Source: Cryobacterium cryoconiti (GTDB taxonomy: Bacteria; Actinomycetota; Actinomycetes; Actinomycetales; Microbacteriaceae). Taken from it: DNA of 64,000 nt. Shown one piece after another: positions 1 to 7,938 of the stretch (positions are counted from its first letter, which is position 1; each line of letters begins with the position of its first letter). The translations under genes were made by a program, and so were the position numbers. The notes under the pieces are model-generated. The model had not been told where the DNA came from, ran no database searches, and saw only the letters and a program-made list of their open reading frames with translations. The DNA lies in the NCBI RefSeq assembly GCF_004403065.1, contig NZ_SOHA01000036.1, forward strand, positions 19,507 to 83,506, written 5' to 3'.

Positions 1-1
1 C

Positions 2-283
2 GTCGCTCCCGACCCGGCCGGCACCGGCAAGACGCTCTTCCGGGACCAGCTGATCTTCCGCACCGGCGTGCTCACCCTGGCCAGCTGGCCTGTGTTCTGG
101 ACGCTCTGGCAGTGGCGGCTGCACCAGCTCAAGCGCCTGGCACCGAACTGGAGCCTCGACCTCGGCGTCGACGAGCCGGTCCAGCCGGACGCGGCCGGCA
201 CTACCGGCACCGCCGGCACCGCCGGCACCGATCCCGTTCCCGACGCCGCTCCGGAGTCCCGCGCATCCGGGGTGACCTCATGA
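2..283 (+). CDS. C-terminal part of an unknown membrane-associated protein (5' end outside the window)
   Basis: The frame is open from the first bases of the window and ends at a TGA that overlaps the ATG of the next gene (ATGA). The visible 93 residues contain one hydrophobic, Trp-rich segment (around residues 23-36) followed by a Pro/Ala/Gly/Thr-rich tail with GTAGTAGT-type repeats. This would suit the last membrane helix and cytoplasmic tail of an integral membrane protein, but too little is visible to name a family. The overlap predicts translational coupling with the DUF1684 gene. Confidence 0.6.
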   Translation, partial: VAPDPAGTGKTLFRDQLIFRTGVLTLASWPVFWTLWQWRLHQLKRLAPNWSLDLGVDEPVQPDAAGTTGTAGTAGTDPVPDAAPESRASGVTS

Positions 284-960
284 CCACCACCCTCGGCGCG
301 CTGCAGGTGGCCGACTGGCGCCGGCGAGTGTTCGGTCTCTACGCCGGCGTGCGGCAGCTCAGCGCGCACGACCCGGCAGCCGGCCACGAGCTGTGGCGGA
401 GCGGCCGGGATGACCTGTTCGGCGGGCATCCGGCGTCGCCGCTGATGCCCGACGACCGGGCCGGGTTCACCGGGCTGCCGGTCGCGGCCTACGACCCCGA
501 CTGGCGGTTCGAGGCCGAAGTGCACCGGGCGGAGCATCCGCTGCGCATCACGGTCGACACCGGAACCGACGGCCAGGTACCGTTCGACCTCGTCGGAACC
601 GTTCGTCTGCCCTATCTGGGACCGATCGACCTGTGGCGGCTCTCCTGTTACGGCGGCGGACTGTTCCTGCCCCTGCGCGACGGCCTGGCCGGTAAACCCG
701 GCGGCACCTACGGCGGCGGACGCTACCTGCTCGACACCGTCAAGGGCGCCGACCTGGGTGCCGGGGCCGACGACGACAGCATCATCCTCGACTTCAACTT
801 CGCCTACAACCCGTCCTGCGCGTACGACCCGATGTGGGCCTGCCCGCTTCCTCAGGCCGGCAACACCGTGACCGCTGAAGTGCCCGTGGGCGAGCTGGCA
901 CCCGGCGAGGAGCGCCACCCCACGGCTCCCGCAGGACGCGCCCACGACCCGGAGGCTTGA
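280..960 (+). CDS. DUF1684 domain-containing protein
   Basis: 226 residues, with the start chosen at the ATG that overlaps the upstream stop by 4 nt. The C-terminal half carries the family hallmark: a stretch reading LDFNFAYNPSCAYDP followed by MWACPLPQAGN, which matches the conserved end of DUF1684 proteins. The middle contains the GGRYLLDTVKGAD segment also typical of the family. No enzymatic function is established for DUF1684. The overlap with the preceding membrane-protein fragment implies co-expression. No signal peptide is visible. Confidence 0.8.
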   Translation: MTTTLGALQVADWRRRVFGLYAGVRQLSAHDPAAGHELWRSGRDDLFGGHPASPLMPDDRAGFTGLPVAAYDPDWRFEAEVHRAEHPLRITVDTGTDGQVPFDLVGTVRLPYLGPIDLWRLSCYGGGLFLPLRDGLAGKPGGTYGGGRYLLDTVKGADLGAGADDDSIILDFNFAYNPSCAYDPMWACPLPQAGNTVTAEVPVGELAPGEERHPTAPAGRAHDPEA

Positions 961-1194
961 CAGCATCCGCTAGGATGGGAACTTGCGAGTGCGTAGATGC
1001 GCTCGCTGCGTCGTAGAACGCCCTCTTCTTATTGCGGCAGCCCCCACGGGCCGGCCGGATTTTTCGAATCAAACCTTCTTACGGCGAACGGATGTGCCCA
1101 TCGGCACCTTCGCCAAGTGAGTCCTCACAGGTTCCGAGTTACCGCCCTTGCGGAACGGATGCCGTGAAGCCTCTGATGCCCGAAAGGCACCACT
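961..1194 (+). promoter_or_regulatory. Long leader region of the DEAD-box helicase gene
   Basis: A non-genic stretch of 234 nt separates the DUF1684 stop from the helicase start. A TAGGAT box at 971-976 could be a -10 element, which would give a leader of about 210 nt. The leader contains GGGCCGGCCGG followed by a T-run (about 1049-1065) and a 56-codon open frame (997-1167) ending 27 nt before the helicase start. Long leaders upstream of cold-induced RNA helicases are common, so post-transcriptional control is plausible. It is inferred here, not shown. Confidence 0.35.
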
Positions 1195-2748
1195 TTGTCT
1201 GAAACTTCCTTTAGCGCGCTCGGCGTGCCTGCCCCCCTCGTGTCCATCTTGACGCAGCAGGGCATCGACAGCCCGTTCCCCATCCAGGTGGACACGCTGC
1301 CCGACACCCTCAACGGCCGCGACGTGCTCGGCCGAGGCAAGACCGGCTCCGGCAAGACCCTCGCGTTCGCGCTGCCCATGGTGTCGCGCCTCGGCGGCAA
1401 GCTCGCCGGCGGCAAGCGCCGCCCGGGCCGCCCGCTCGGACTGATCCTCGCCCCGACCCGCGAGCTCGCCACCCAGATCACCAACGCGCTCACGCCGCTG
1501 GCCGAGGCCTACGGCCTCAACACCACCACGATCTTCGGTGGCGTTTCACAGGGCCGTCAGGTCTCCGCACTCAAGGCCGGCGTCGACATCGTCGTGGCCT
1601 GCCCCGGCCGCCTCGAGGACCTGATGAAGCAGGGCTTCATCAGCCTCGACGCCGTCGAGATCACCGTGCTCGACGAGGCCGACCACATGGCCGACCTGGG
1701 CTTCCTGCCCGTCGTCACCCGCATCATGGACAAGACGCCCAGCAGCGGCCAGCGCCTGCTGTTCTCGGCGACGCTCGACAACGGCGTGGACAAGATCGTG
1801 CGCCGCTTCCTGCACAACGAGGTCATGCACTCGGTCGACGAGGCCAACAGCCACGTCTCCGCGATGACCCACCACGTGTTCGAGATCGACGGCGTCGAAT
1901 CGAAGAAGGCCCTGGTCGAGAAGCTCGCGAGCGGCTCCGGCCGCCGCATCCTCTTCATGCGCACCAAGCACCAGGCCAAGAAGCTCGCCAAGTCGCTCAC
2001 CGACGCCGGGATCCCCTCCGTCGACCTGCACGGCAACCTCTCGCAGGTGGCGCGTGACCGCAACCTCGCCGCGTTCAGCGCCGGCGACGTCAAGGTGCTC
2101 GTCGCCACGGATGTCGCGGCCCGCGGCGTTCACGTCGACGACATCGAACTCGTCATCCACGTCGACCCGCCGGCCGAGCACAAGGCGTACCTGCACCGTT
2201 CGGGCCGTACCGCCCGCGCCGGCAGCGCCGGTGACGTCGTCACCCTGGTTCTCCCCGAACAGCGCCGCGACACCGACGCACTGCTGCGCAAGGCCGCCAT
2301 CAAGGTGACCCCGCAGCGCGTGACCGCAGCCTCCCCCGCCGTGGACGCCCTCGTCGGCGACGTTGCCGCCTACGTCAAGCCGGTTCCCCGGGTTGAGCAG
2401 CCGAACGGCCAGTCTCAGGGCGGCCGCTCGCAGGGCGCCAACGCCCAGCGCAAGCGCGTCAACCGCGACGAGCGCGACTCCGGCGGACGCGACACCGGCG
2501 CCCGCGCCGGTGCGACCCGCGGCAACCGCGGACACCGCGGCAGCGACGCCGTGGCACCCTCCGGTGCAGCGCGTCAGGAGCGCTCGGGCCGCCCCGCGGC
2601 ATCCGGTCGCGGTCAGGGATCGGGCAACGAAAAGAGCCGTCCGGCCCAGAATGGTCGCTCCGGCGGCCTGCAGGTCGGCGGCCTCGTTCGCGGTGCCGGC
2701 GCCAACGGTGGCGCACGCCGCTCGGCCCCGCGCCGCGCGCAGGGCTAG
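1195..2748 (+). CDS. DEAD-box ATP-dependent RNA helicase
   Basis: 517 residues. The helicase core motifs are all visible in order: Q-motif region (about 6-31), motif I GKTGSGKT (48-55), PTRELA (87-92), CPGRL (136-140), motif II DEAD (160-163), motif III SAT (191-193) and motif VI HRSGRTARAG in the second RecA-like domain. Residues from about 390 to the end form a basic, Gly/Arg/Asn/Gln-rich tail that is likely unstructured and RNA-binding. The start is TTG, preceded by GAAAGG at 1182-1187 with 7-nt spacing. Such proteins unwind structured RNA in ribosome assembly and mRNA turnover, often in the cold. A terminator hairpin follows. Confidence 0.95.
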   Translation: MSETSFSALGVPAPLVSILTQQGIDSPFPIQVDTLPDTLNGRDVLGRGKTGSGKTLAFALPMVSRLGGKLAGGKRRPGRPLGLILAPTRELATQITNALTPLAEAYGLNTTTIFGGVSQGRQVSALKAGVDIVVACPGRLEDLMKQGFISLDAVEITVLDEADHMADLGFLPVVTRIMDKTPSSGQRLLFSATLDNGVDKIVRRFLHNEVMHSVDEANSHVSAMTHHVFEIDGVESKKALVEKLASGSGRRILFMRTKHQAKKLAKSLTDAGIPSVDLHGNLSQVARDRNLAAFSAGDVKVLVATDVAARGVHVDDIELVIHVDPPAEHKAYLHRSGRTARAGSAGDVVTLVLPEQRRDTDALLRKAAIKVTPQRVTAASPAVDALVGDVAAYVKPVPRVEQPNGQSQGGRSQGANAQRKRVNRDERDSGGRDTGARAGATRGNRGHRGSDAVAPSGAARQERSGRPAASGRGQGSGNEKSRPAQNGRSGGLQVGGLVRGAGANGGARRSAPRRAQG

Positions 2749-2783
2749 TCACTCGGCACGCTCTGCCAGCGCAGTGAATAGTT

Positions 2784-2817
2784 GAACGGGTCGGTCTCTC
2801 ACGAGGCCGGCCCGTTC
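2784..2817 (+). terminator. Hairpin terminator after the helicase gene
   Basis: GAACGGGTCGG and CCGGCCCGTTC form an 11-bp stem (one G-U pair) with a 12-nt loop, 36 nt after the helicase stop. There is no long T-run, as is usual in high-GC actinobacteria. Confidence 0.6.
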
Positions 2818-2853
2818 TGCGTCGGGCGGCGCGATCCTCCGTTGCCGGGCGAG

Positions 2854-2889
2854 GACGTGTCAGTCACACGTCTGCCGCTGAGCTAGTCT
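2854..2889 (+). promoter_or_regulatory. Leaderless promoter with operator-like palindrome for the GNAT gene
   Basis: TAGTCT at 2884-2889 ends 6 nt before the ATG at 2896, the arrangement expected for a leaderless transcript. Immediately upstream is a perfect inverted repeat, GACGTGT-cagtc-ACACGTC (2854-2872), which covers the -35 region and could bind a repressor or activator. No Shine-Dalgarno sequence is present, which agrees with a leaderless start. Confidence 0.45.
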
Positions 2890-2895
2890 CGGGTC

Positions 2896-3429
2896 ATGAT
2901 CACCACCGCAGACATCCGTCCCGTCGTAGAAACGGACGCCGAAAGCCTCGGCCGCGTGCATGCCACCTGCTGGCATGAAACCTACGACCAGCTGCTCAGC
3001 AAGGCCGCTCTTGAACAGCTGCAGCCCGCACGTCTGGCCGCGATGTGGCGGCGCTTCAGCTCCCAGGGACCGAACTACCGCCAGGTGGCAGCTCTCGTCG
3101 ACGGCGAGATCGTGGGCTTCGCCGGCAGCGGGCCGTCCCGCGACGAGGACAAGCCGACGCCCCGGGAGCTCTATTTCATCTACCTGCTCGACGCCTATCA
3201 CGGCACCGGAATCGGCCAGCAGCTCTTCGACGCGGTCGTCGACGACGGCCCGTCCTCGCTGTGGGTCGCCGAGGTGAACCCGCGCGCGCACTCGTTCTAC
3301 AAGCGCAACGGCTACGCCCCCGACGGTCACAATCAGGACCAGGAGGTTCTCGGCGAGCAGCTCCACGAGGTGCGCCTGGTCCGCCCCCGGGCGCTGGCAC
3401 GCCGGTTGTCACTGGTCACGAACGACTAG
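2896..3429 (+). CDS. GNAT-family N-acetyltransferase
   Basis: 177 residues. The GNAT fold is recognised from the acetyl-CoA pyrophosphate loop YHGTGIGQQL (about 107-116), preceded by the strand ELYFIYLLDAY and followed by LWVAEVNPRAHSFYKRNGYAP. The SFYKRNGY element is a hallmark of motif B in this superfamily. The acceptor substrate cannot be deduced. The gene stands alone between a terminator and a REP-like repeat. The start is the ATG directly after a leaderless-type -10 box. Confidence 0.9.
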   Translation: MITTADIRPVVETDAESLGRVHATCWHETYDQLLSKAALEQLQPARLAAMWRRFSSQGPNYRQVAALVDGEIVGFAGSGPSRDEDKPTPRELYFIYLLDAYHGTGIGQQLFDAVVDDGPSSLWVAEVNPRAHSFYKRNGYAPDGHNQDQEVLGEQLHEVRLVRPRALARRLSLVTND

Positions 3430-3479
3430 CCGGTAGCGGGGCTGCGCGCCCGGCAGTCCGCCGCGCCGACTGTCGCCTG

Positions 3480-3530
3480 TTCTGCCGAGAGTCGCCGTTC
3501 CGCCAGGTCAACTGGGCAGGAACGGCGACT
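3480..3530. repeat. REP-like inverted repeat
   Basis: AGTCGCCGTTCC (3490-3501) and GGAACGGCGACT (3519-3530) are perfect 12-bp inverted arms around a 17-nt loop, in the gap between the convergent GNAT and NUDIX genes. The left flank (3481-3498) recurs in inverted orientation at 15862-15879 with one mismatch, so this is a dispersed extragenic element and not just a local terminator. Confidence 0.6.
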
Positions 3531-3553
3531 TTCGGGGGCTGCGCACCTCCGTA

Positions 3554-4141
3554 TCAGCGCAGCTGGCCCACGGAGGCGAGCGCCATGCGCAGCAGCGCTC
3601 CCCGGCCGCCCTCCATCTCGGCTGCCACCGCATCGGAAGCAGCCTCCTTCGGGGTCATCCAGGTGAGTTCGAGGGCGTCCTGGCGCGGGTCGCAGGTGCC
3701 CGTGACGGGCACGACGTAGGCCATTGAGACGGCGTGCTGGCGGTCATCCGTGAATGCGGTGATACCCGGCATCGGAAAGTATTCGGCCACGGTGAAGGGC
3801 ACCGGGCTCGTCGGCAGCTGCGGGAAGGCCATCGGGCCGAGGTCCTTCTCGAGGTGGCGGAAGAGCGCGTCGCGCAGGGTCTCGCCGTACAAAACCCGGC
3901 CGGACACCAGCATCCGGGTCATCTCGCCGGTGGAGCGGGCACGCAGGAGCACGCCGACCTCGATCACCTGGCCGAGGCCGTCGACCCGCACGGGCACGGC
4001 CTCGATGTAGAGGATGGGCAGTCGGCGACGCACCTCGGCGAGCTCGACATCGCTCAGCCAGCCCGGGTTGGTATTGGGCGGCCGTGCGCCCTCGGGGCCA
4101 GGCGTCCAGTCCGGATCGGGGTCAGGGGTGCGCACGCTCAT
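3554..4141 (-). CDS. DUF4916-type NUDIX-related protein
   Basis: 195 residues, starting at the ATG that gives MSVRTPDPDPDW. The body (VRVDGLGQVIEVGVLLRA, GRVLYGETLRDALFRHLEKDLG, TWMTPKEA) follows the pattern of the actinobacterial NUDIX-like DUF4916 family. The region corresponding to the NUDIX box (GETLRDALFRHLEKDLG) keeps the helix but not the full GX5EX7REUXEEXGU consensus, so hydrolase activity is uncertain. It converges on the GNAT gene. A longer in-frame extension upstream to about 4414 has non-coding character and was not used. Confidence 0.75.
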   Translation of the reverse strand: MSVRTPDPDPDWTPGPEGARPPNTNPGWLSDVELAEVRRRLPILYIEAVPVRVDGLGQVIEVGVLLRARSTGEMTRMLVSGRVLYGETLRDALFRHLEKDLGPMAFPQLPTSPVPFTVAEYFPMPGITAFTDDRQHAVSMAYVVPVTGTCDPRQDALELTWMTPKEAASDAVAAEMEGGRGALLRMALASVGQLR

Positions 4142-4605
4142 GAATCCATTCTGTACTACCCGTCGCGGGATCGGCCACGCCACCGGGGCGGCACGTCCGG
4201 TGCCCGGACCGGGCCGTCGCGGACGAGCCCCTCGACTGGGACACGCGGGTGCGGGCGCGCGGCTCCGTCGACCTGCTAGGACCCTCGACGACACCGGCGG
4301 TCGAGCGGGCGACACCGACACGATCGCCGCGATCTGCGGGGCCGAGCTCGGTTCCGTGTTCGGATGCAGCCGTCCTGGGCCGATGCACCCCGGTTGTGTG
4401 CATAACTCCTGCAAATCGGAGGAGCCGCGGCACAGTTTCCCGGAATTCCGGGTGTCGATTCGCCCGTGTGCTGCAGATTGCAGGAGTTATGCACACGGGG
4501 CCGCGACGAGAGGCAGCCGATCCGACGGATGCCGTCGCTACCCGGGGAGTGGAAGGATTGACCCGTCGGCGTTTCCCGGTGTCGACCTCGAACAGGAGGA
4601 CCACC
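4142..4605. other. 464-nt intergenic region between divergent genes
   Basis: There is no convincing gene in this stretch. It holds the promoters of the divergent NUDIX and esterase genes and a large inverted repeat (4396-4496, listed separately). A good Shine-Dalgarno, AGGAGG (4595-4600), sits before the esterase ATG. Confidence 0.5.
4396..4496. repeat. 19-bp inverted repeat with palindromic loop
   Basis: The left arm GTGTGCATAACTCCTGCAA (4396-4414) is perfectly complementary to the right arm TTGCAGGAGTTATGCACAC (4478-4496). The 63-nt loop contains a second perfect palindrome, CCCGGAATTCCGGG. The arms are AT-richer than their surroundings. The size and perfection suggest a mobile repeat unit or a protein-binding site. 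It lies well upstream of the esterase gene. Confidence 0.7.
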
Positions 4606-5331
4606 ATGGACCAAAACGACAGCACCAACGCCGGCGACGACACCGGCGACACGACCGGCACCCCAAGCCCGCGCGCCGAGCCCATCGACCCGCAGGCCGT
4701 GCTGTGGAGCGCCTCGGCCGCCGACCGTGCCGGACGCCCGTTGCTGCTCATCCTGCACGGCTACGGATCGCATGAGGGGGACCTGTTCTCCCTGGCGCCG
4801 CACCTGCCGCTGCATCCGGTGATCGCCGCCCTGCGCGCCCCGTTGCCGGCCGGGCCCGGTTGGGCCTGGTTCCCCATCGGCGCGGCCGGCGCGAAGGTCA
4901 ACCCGGGTGCGCCGAGCGCCGACGCCCTGGACGCGGCGGCCACCGGCGTGCTCGCCTGGCTCGATTCCCTGCCCGAGCAGCCGTCATCCGTGGGTCTGCT
5001 CGGCTTCTCGCAGGGCGGGGCGATGGCGCTGCAGCTACTGCGTCAGGCACCGGATCGCTTCACGTTCGCGGTGCAGCTGTCCGGGTTCGTGGGCCGCAGC
5101 GCGCATCCGGGCGACGAACGCCTGGCCGAGCGCCGCCTGCCGGTGTTCTGGGGCCGCGGCACGGCGGACCCGGTCATCCCGCAGGACGCCGTCGACCGCA
5201 CCCAGGCCTGGCTGCCGGGCCATTCCACGCTCACCGAGCGCATCTACGAGGGGATGGGTCACTCCATCTCGCAGATCGAGCTCGCCGAAATCGTCACGTT
5301 CTTGCGGGCACAGTACGACTCCCAGGAGTAG
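4606..5331 (+). CDS. Phospholipase/carboxylesterase family alpha/beta hydrolase
   Basis: 241 residues starting at an ATG 5 nt after AGGAGG. The alpha/beta-hydrolase landmarks are the oxyanion strand LLLILHGYGSHEGD (about 45-58), the nucleophile elbow GFSQGG (Ser), the acid in the FWGRGTADPVIP segment (Asp) and the histidine in YEGMGHSISQ. This spacing and motif set matches the YpfH/acyl-protein-thioesterase-like carboxylesterase family (PF02230). The first 25 residues are acidic and Thr/Asp-rich, likely disordered. Cytoplasmic; the natural substrate is unknown. Confidence 0.85.
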   Translation: MDQNDSTNAGDDTGDTTGTPSPRAEPIDPQAVLWSASAADRAGRPLLLILHGYGSHEGDLFSLAPHLPLHPVIAALRAPLPAGPGWAWFPIGAAGAKVNPGAPSADALDAAATGVLAWLDSLPEQPSSVGLLGFSQGGAMALQLLRQAPDRFTFAVQLSGFVGRSAHPGDERLAERRLPVFWGRGTADPVIPQDAVDRTQAWLPGHSTLTERIYEGMGHSISQIELAEIVTFLRAQYDSQE

Positions 5332-5354
5332 CGGCGCGGCGGCGGCCGCGGGGT

Positions 5355-5792
5355 CTAGCGGCCGCGGCCGGCCTTCTCGTTCTGCGCGGCCTGGCGGGCG
5401 ACGTGGGCGATCTTGCGGGCACGCTCGGCGTCGCGGTCCTTGACCCGGATCTGCTCCTCGCGCACCTCGTACTGGGTGGCGCGCTCGGTGACGAGCCAGG
5501 CCGGCGGCTGCTGCAGCAGGGCCTGGATCTCGGCCGAGGTGAGCGGCTCGGTCACGGCGCCGCGCACGAGGCCGGAGATCGAGACGCCGAGCTTGGCGGC
5601 GACGACCTGCTTGGGGTGCGGTCCGTTTGCGCGCAGCTCGACCAGCCAGGCCGGCGGGTTCGCTTCGAGCGCGGCCAGCTCGGTGCGGGAGACGGGTGCC
5701 GTCTGGAATTCTTCCGGGGCTGCTTCGAGCAGAATCCCGAGCTTCTGGGCCGCCGTGGCGGGCTTCATGGTCTGGGTCTTCTTCTCGCTCAT
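5355..5792 (-). CDS. DUF5997 family protein
   Basis: 145 residues. The N-terminal TMKPATAAQKLGILLEAAPEEFQ, VSRTELAALEANPPAWL, the PHPKQVVAAKLGVSISGLVRG segment and VTEPLTSAEIQALL form the DUF5997 signature found in actinobacteria. The AKLGVSISGL segment resembles a helix-turn-helix. The gene is divergent from a gene for a LysR-type effector-domain protein, an association I recall as recurrent in actinobacteria and which suggests a joint regulatory role. The function is unknown. Confidence 0.8.
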   Translation of the reverse strand: MSEKKTQTMKPATAAQKLGILLEAAPEEFQTAPVSRTELAALEANPPAWLVELRANGPHPKQVVAAKLGVSISGLVRGAVTEPLTSAEIQALLQQPPAWLVTERATQYEVREEQIRVKDRDAERARKIAHVARQAAQNEKAGRGR

Positions 5793-5888
5793 CAGTCAAG
5801 CGTATAGCCTGAGAGCACCCGCATCGCCGGAGAGAGCGCCGTTCCCCGCGGATCGACGTTCGAAGCGCCATCACAAGAAAGGATGCCG

Positions 5889-6683
5889 GTGACCTTTTCC
5901 ATTGCCTTCGTCGCCGGTGTGACTCCCACCAAGTGGACGCGCACCTGGGCCGATCGACGCCCCGACCAGCCACTCGAGGTCTTCCGCACGGACCCGTCCG
6001 ACCAGGACGCCGTTCTGCGCGACGGCCGCGCCCAGGTGAGCCTCGTTCGCTTGCCCGTGGATGAAACCGATCTCAGCCTGATCGCCCTCTACCGCGAGAT
6101 TCCCGTGGTCGTCGCGGCCAAGGACCACTTCATCGCCGACGCCGACAGTGTGCTGGTGGCCGACCTCGCCGACGAACACCTTCTGCAGGACCCCGACGAC
6201 GTGCCCGAGTGGCGCCTCGTGGCCACCGAGCTGAAGGACGGCACCCGCCGCCCCCTGCCGGCGATGCGCGATCTCGACGACGCGATGGCGCAGGTTGCGG
6301 CGGGGGTGGGCATCCTGATCGTCCCGCACTCGATCGCACGAATGTACAGCCGCAAGGATGTCGTGTCCCGCCCGGTCGAGGACGTCGCCGAGAGCCAGGT
6401 GTCCCTGGCCTGGCTGACGAGCGAAACGACCGAAGACGTCGAGGAGTTCATCGGCATCGTGCGCGGCCGCACCAAGGACAGCTCGCGGGTCGACTCGGTG
6501 CCGGCCGGCACCGAGAAGGTCAAGAAGGAAAAGAAGACGGACAAGGCCAAGGCGGCGGCGAAAGCCGTGCGGGTCGCGGCGGCGAAGTCCAAGCCCGCCG
6601 TGGCGAAGAAGGCGACCAGCGCCCCCGGCCGCACCCGCAACACGCCCAGCCCGCGGGCGGGCAAGCGGCGCGGGGGCAGGTAG
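5889..6683 (+). CDS. LysR-type substrate-binding-domain protein lacking a DNA-binding domain
   Basis: 264 residues from a GTG start (MTFSIAFVAGVTP). An ATG 6 nt upstream lies directly against GAAAGG with no spacing, whereas this GTG has 6-nt spacing from it, so GTG is preferred. Residues about 5-200 look like a type-2 periplasmic-binding-fold effector domain as in LysR regulators, without the N-terminal helix-turn-helix. The last 60 residues are a Lys/Ala/Pro-rich tail resembling histone-H1-like DNA-binding tails. It is divergent from DUF5997, which could supply a DNA-binding partner (inference). Confidence 0.7.
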   Translation: MTFSIAFVAGVTPTKWTRTWADRRPDQPLEVFRTDPSDQDAVLRDGRAQVSLVRLPVDETDLSLIALYREIPVVVAAKDHFIADADSVLVADLADEHLLQDPDDVPEWRLVATELKDGTRRPLPAMRDLDDAMAQVAAGVGILIVPHSIARMYSRKDVVSRPVEDVAESQVSLAWLTSETTEDVEEFIGIVRGRTKDSSRVDSVPAGTEKVKKEKKTDKAKAAAKAVRVAAAKSKPAVAKKATSAPGRTRNTPSPRAGKRRGGR

Positions 6684-6690
6684 CCCGTCC

Positions 6691-7920
6691 GTGCCGGAAT
6701 TCCTGCGGTGGGCGCTGGTGCCCCTGATGAGGGCGCTGTCCGCGGCGGTGAGCCGCGACTACGGCGACGTTCCGCGCCCCCGGGACAGCCCGCAGGCGCA
6801 CTCCCCCGGAAACGACAGCGATCGCATCCTGATCTTCGGCAACGGGCCCGCCGCGGGCTGGGGCGTGCTCAGCCATGACGTGGCCCTGCCGGGATCCCTG
6901 GCGCGGGCGCTGTCGGTGCGCACCGGGCGCGGCACGGATGTCGACGTCATTCCGAACCCGCAGGTCACCATCCGCACGGCCCAGGCTGAGCTCGACGGGG
7001 TGGGCCTCTGGCGATATGACGCCGTCGTCGTGAGCGTCGGCACGTCGGATGCCATCACCCTGCTGTCCGCGCGGGTGTGGCGGCGCGAACTGTCGGCGCT
7101 GCTCGACCGGATCGAGCGGGAATCCTCGCTCAACACCCGGATCTTCGTGCTCGGGGTGCAGCCGATCCGCTCGATCGCGGCCTTCGACTCGGCCCTCGGA
7201 GCCGTGGCCGGGAAGCACGCCCGCCGGCTGAACGCTGCCAGCGCGGCACTCTGCGGCGAGCGGGCGCAGAGCCACTTCATTCCGATGGGGGCGAACCTCA
7301 GCCCGACGCCGGGGCGGGTGCGCACGTCGGCGCACTACACGCGGTGGGCCGAGGCGCTGGCCGACCGGATGGCGCCCGCGCTCGATGCCGACCACCTCGA
7401 CTCCGGTCGGGCTGCGGCCGAAGTGCGCGCGGTGGAACGCGGTGCCGAGCAGCTCTCCCCCGGCCCGCGCCGTGCCGTCGACCGGCTCACGGGCATCGGC
7501 ACCGCCGCCGAGGTGGCCTGCGACCGGCTCGTCGCCCTGGCCCGGAGCACCTACGGCACCAGCTCCGCCGCTCTCACCTTCGTCGACGGCGATCGGCTCT
7601 GGGACATGGTGCACCTCGGTTTCACGCCCCGGGTCTACCCGTTGGCCGGTTCGATCACGGCCCGTGCGGTGAGCGGGGCAGGCGCGTTCGTGGTGTCCGA
7701 CGCCCTGCTCGACGATCGGTTCGCAGCGCGTCCGCCCGAAGCCGGCCAGGCGGTGACCCGGTTCTACGCGGGCTTCCCGATCGAAGCCGACTCCGGCGAG
7801 CGGATCGGTGTTCTGTGCGTCTTCGACACGAAACCCCGCCGCCGGAACGAGGTCGACACCGTGCTGCTGCGGGAACTCGCCCTGTCGATCCAGGCCGAAC
7901 TCAGCGAGCGTTCCGAGTAG
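6691..7920 (+). CDS. SGNH-like domain and GAF domain protein
   Basis: 409 residues starting at GTG, 7 nt after the upstream stop. Residues about 44-225 have the SGNH-hydrolase layout: first strand and block I (RILIFGNGPAAGWGV), a central YDAVVVSVGTSDA block and a late SAHYTRWAEAL block. The expected GDS nucleophile motif reads G-N-G at 50-52, so the catalytic serine is absent. Residues about 250-400 form a GAF domain (FVDGDRLWDMVHLGF, AGFPIEADSGERIGVLCVFD). I read it as a sensor or scaffold, probably not an esterase. Confidence 0.7.
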   Translation: MPEFLRWALVPLMRALSAAVSRDYGDVPRPRDSPQAHSPGNDSDRILIFGNGPAAGWGVLSHDVALPGSLARALSVRTGRGTDVDVIPNPQVTIRTAQAELDGVGLWRYDAVVVSVGTSDAITLLSARVWRRELSALLDRIERESSLNTRIFVLGVQPIRSIAAFDSALGAVAGKHARRLNAASAALCGERAQSHFIPMGANLSPTPGRVRTSAHYTRWAEALADRMAPALDADHLDSGRAAAEVRAVERGAEQLSPGPRRAVDRLTGIGTAAEVACDRLVALARSTYGTSSAALTFVDGDRLWDMVHLGFTPRVYPLAGSITARAVSGAGAFVVSDALLDDRFAARPPEAGQAVTRFYAGFPIEADSGERIGVLCVFDTKPRRRNEVDTVLLRELALSIQAELSERSE

Positions 7921-7938
7921 ACCACCGGCGTACCACGA

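Noticed and set aside
957..976. TTGACA and TAGGAT as a promoter pair before the helicase
   Set aside because: The spacer is only 8 nt, too short for a sigma-70 promoter. Only the TAGGAT box was kept as a possible -10.
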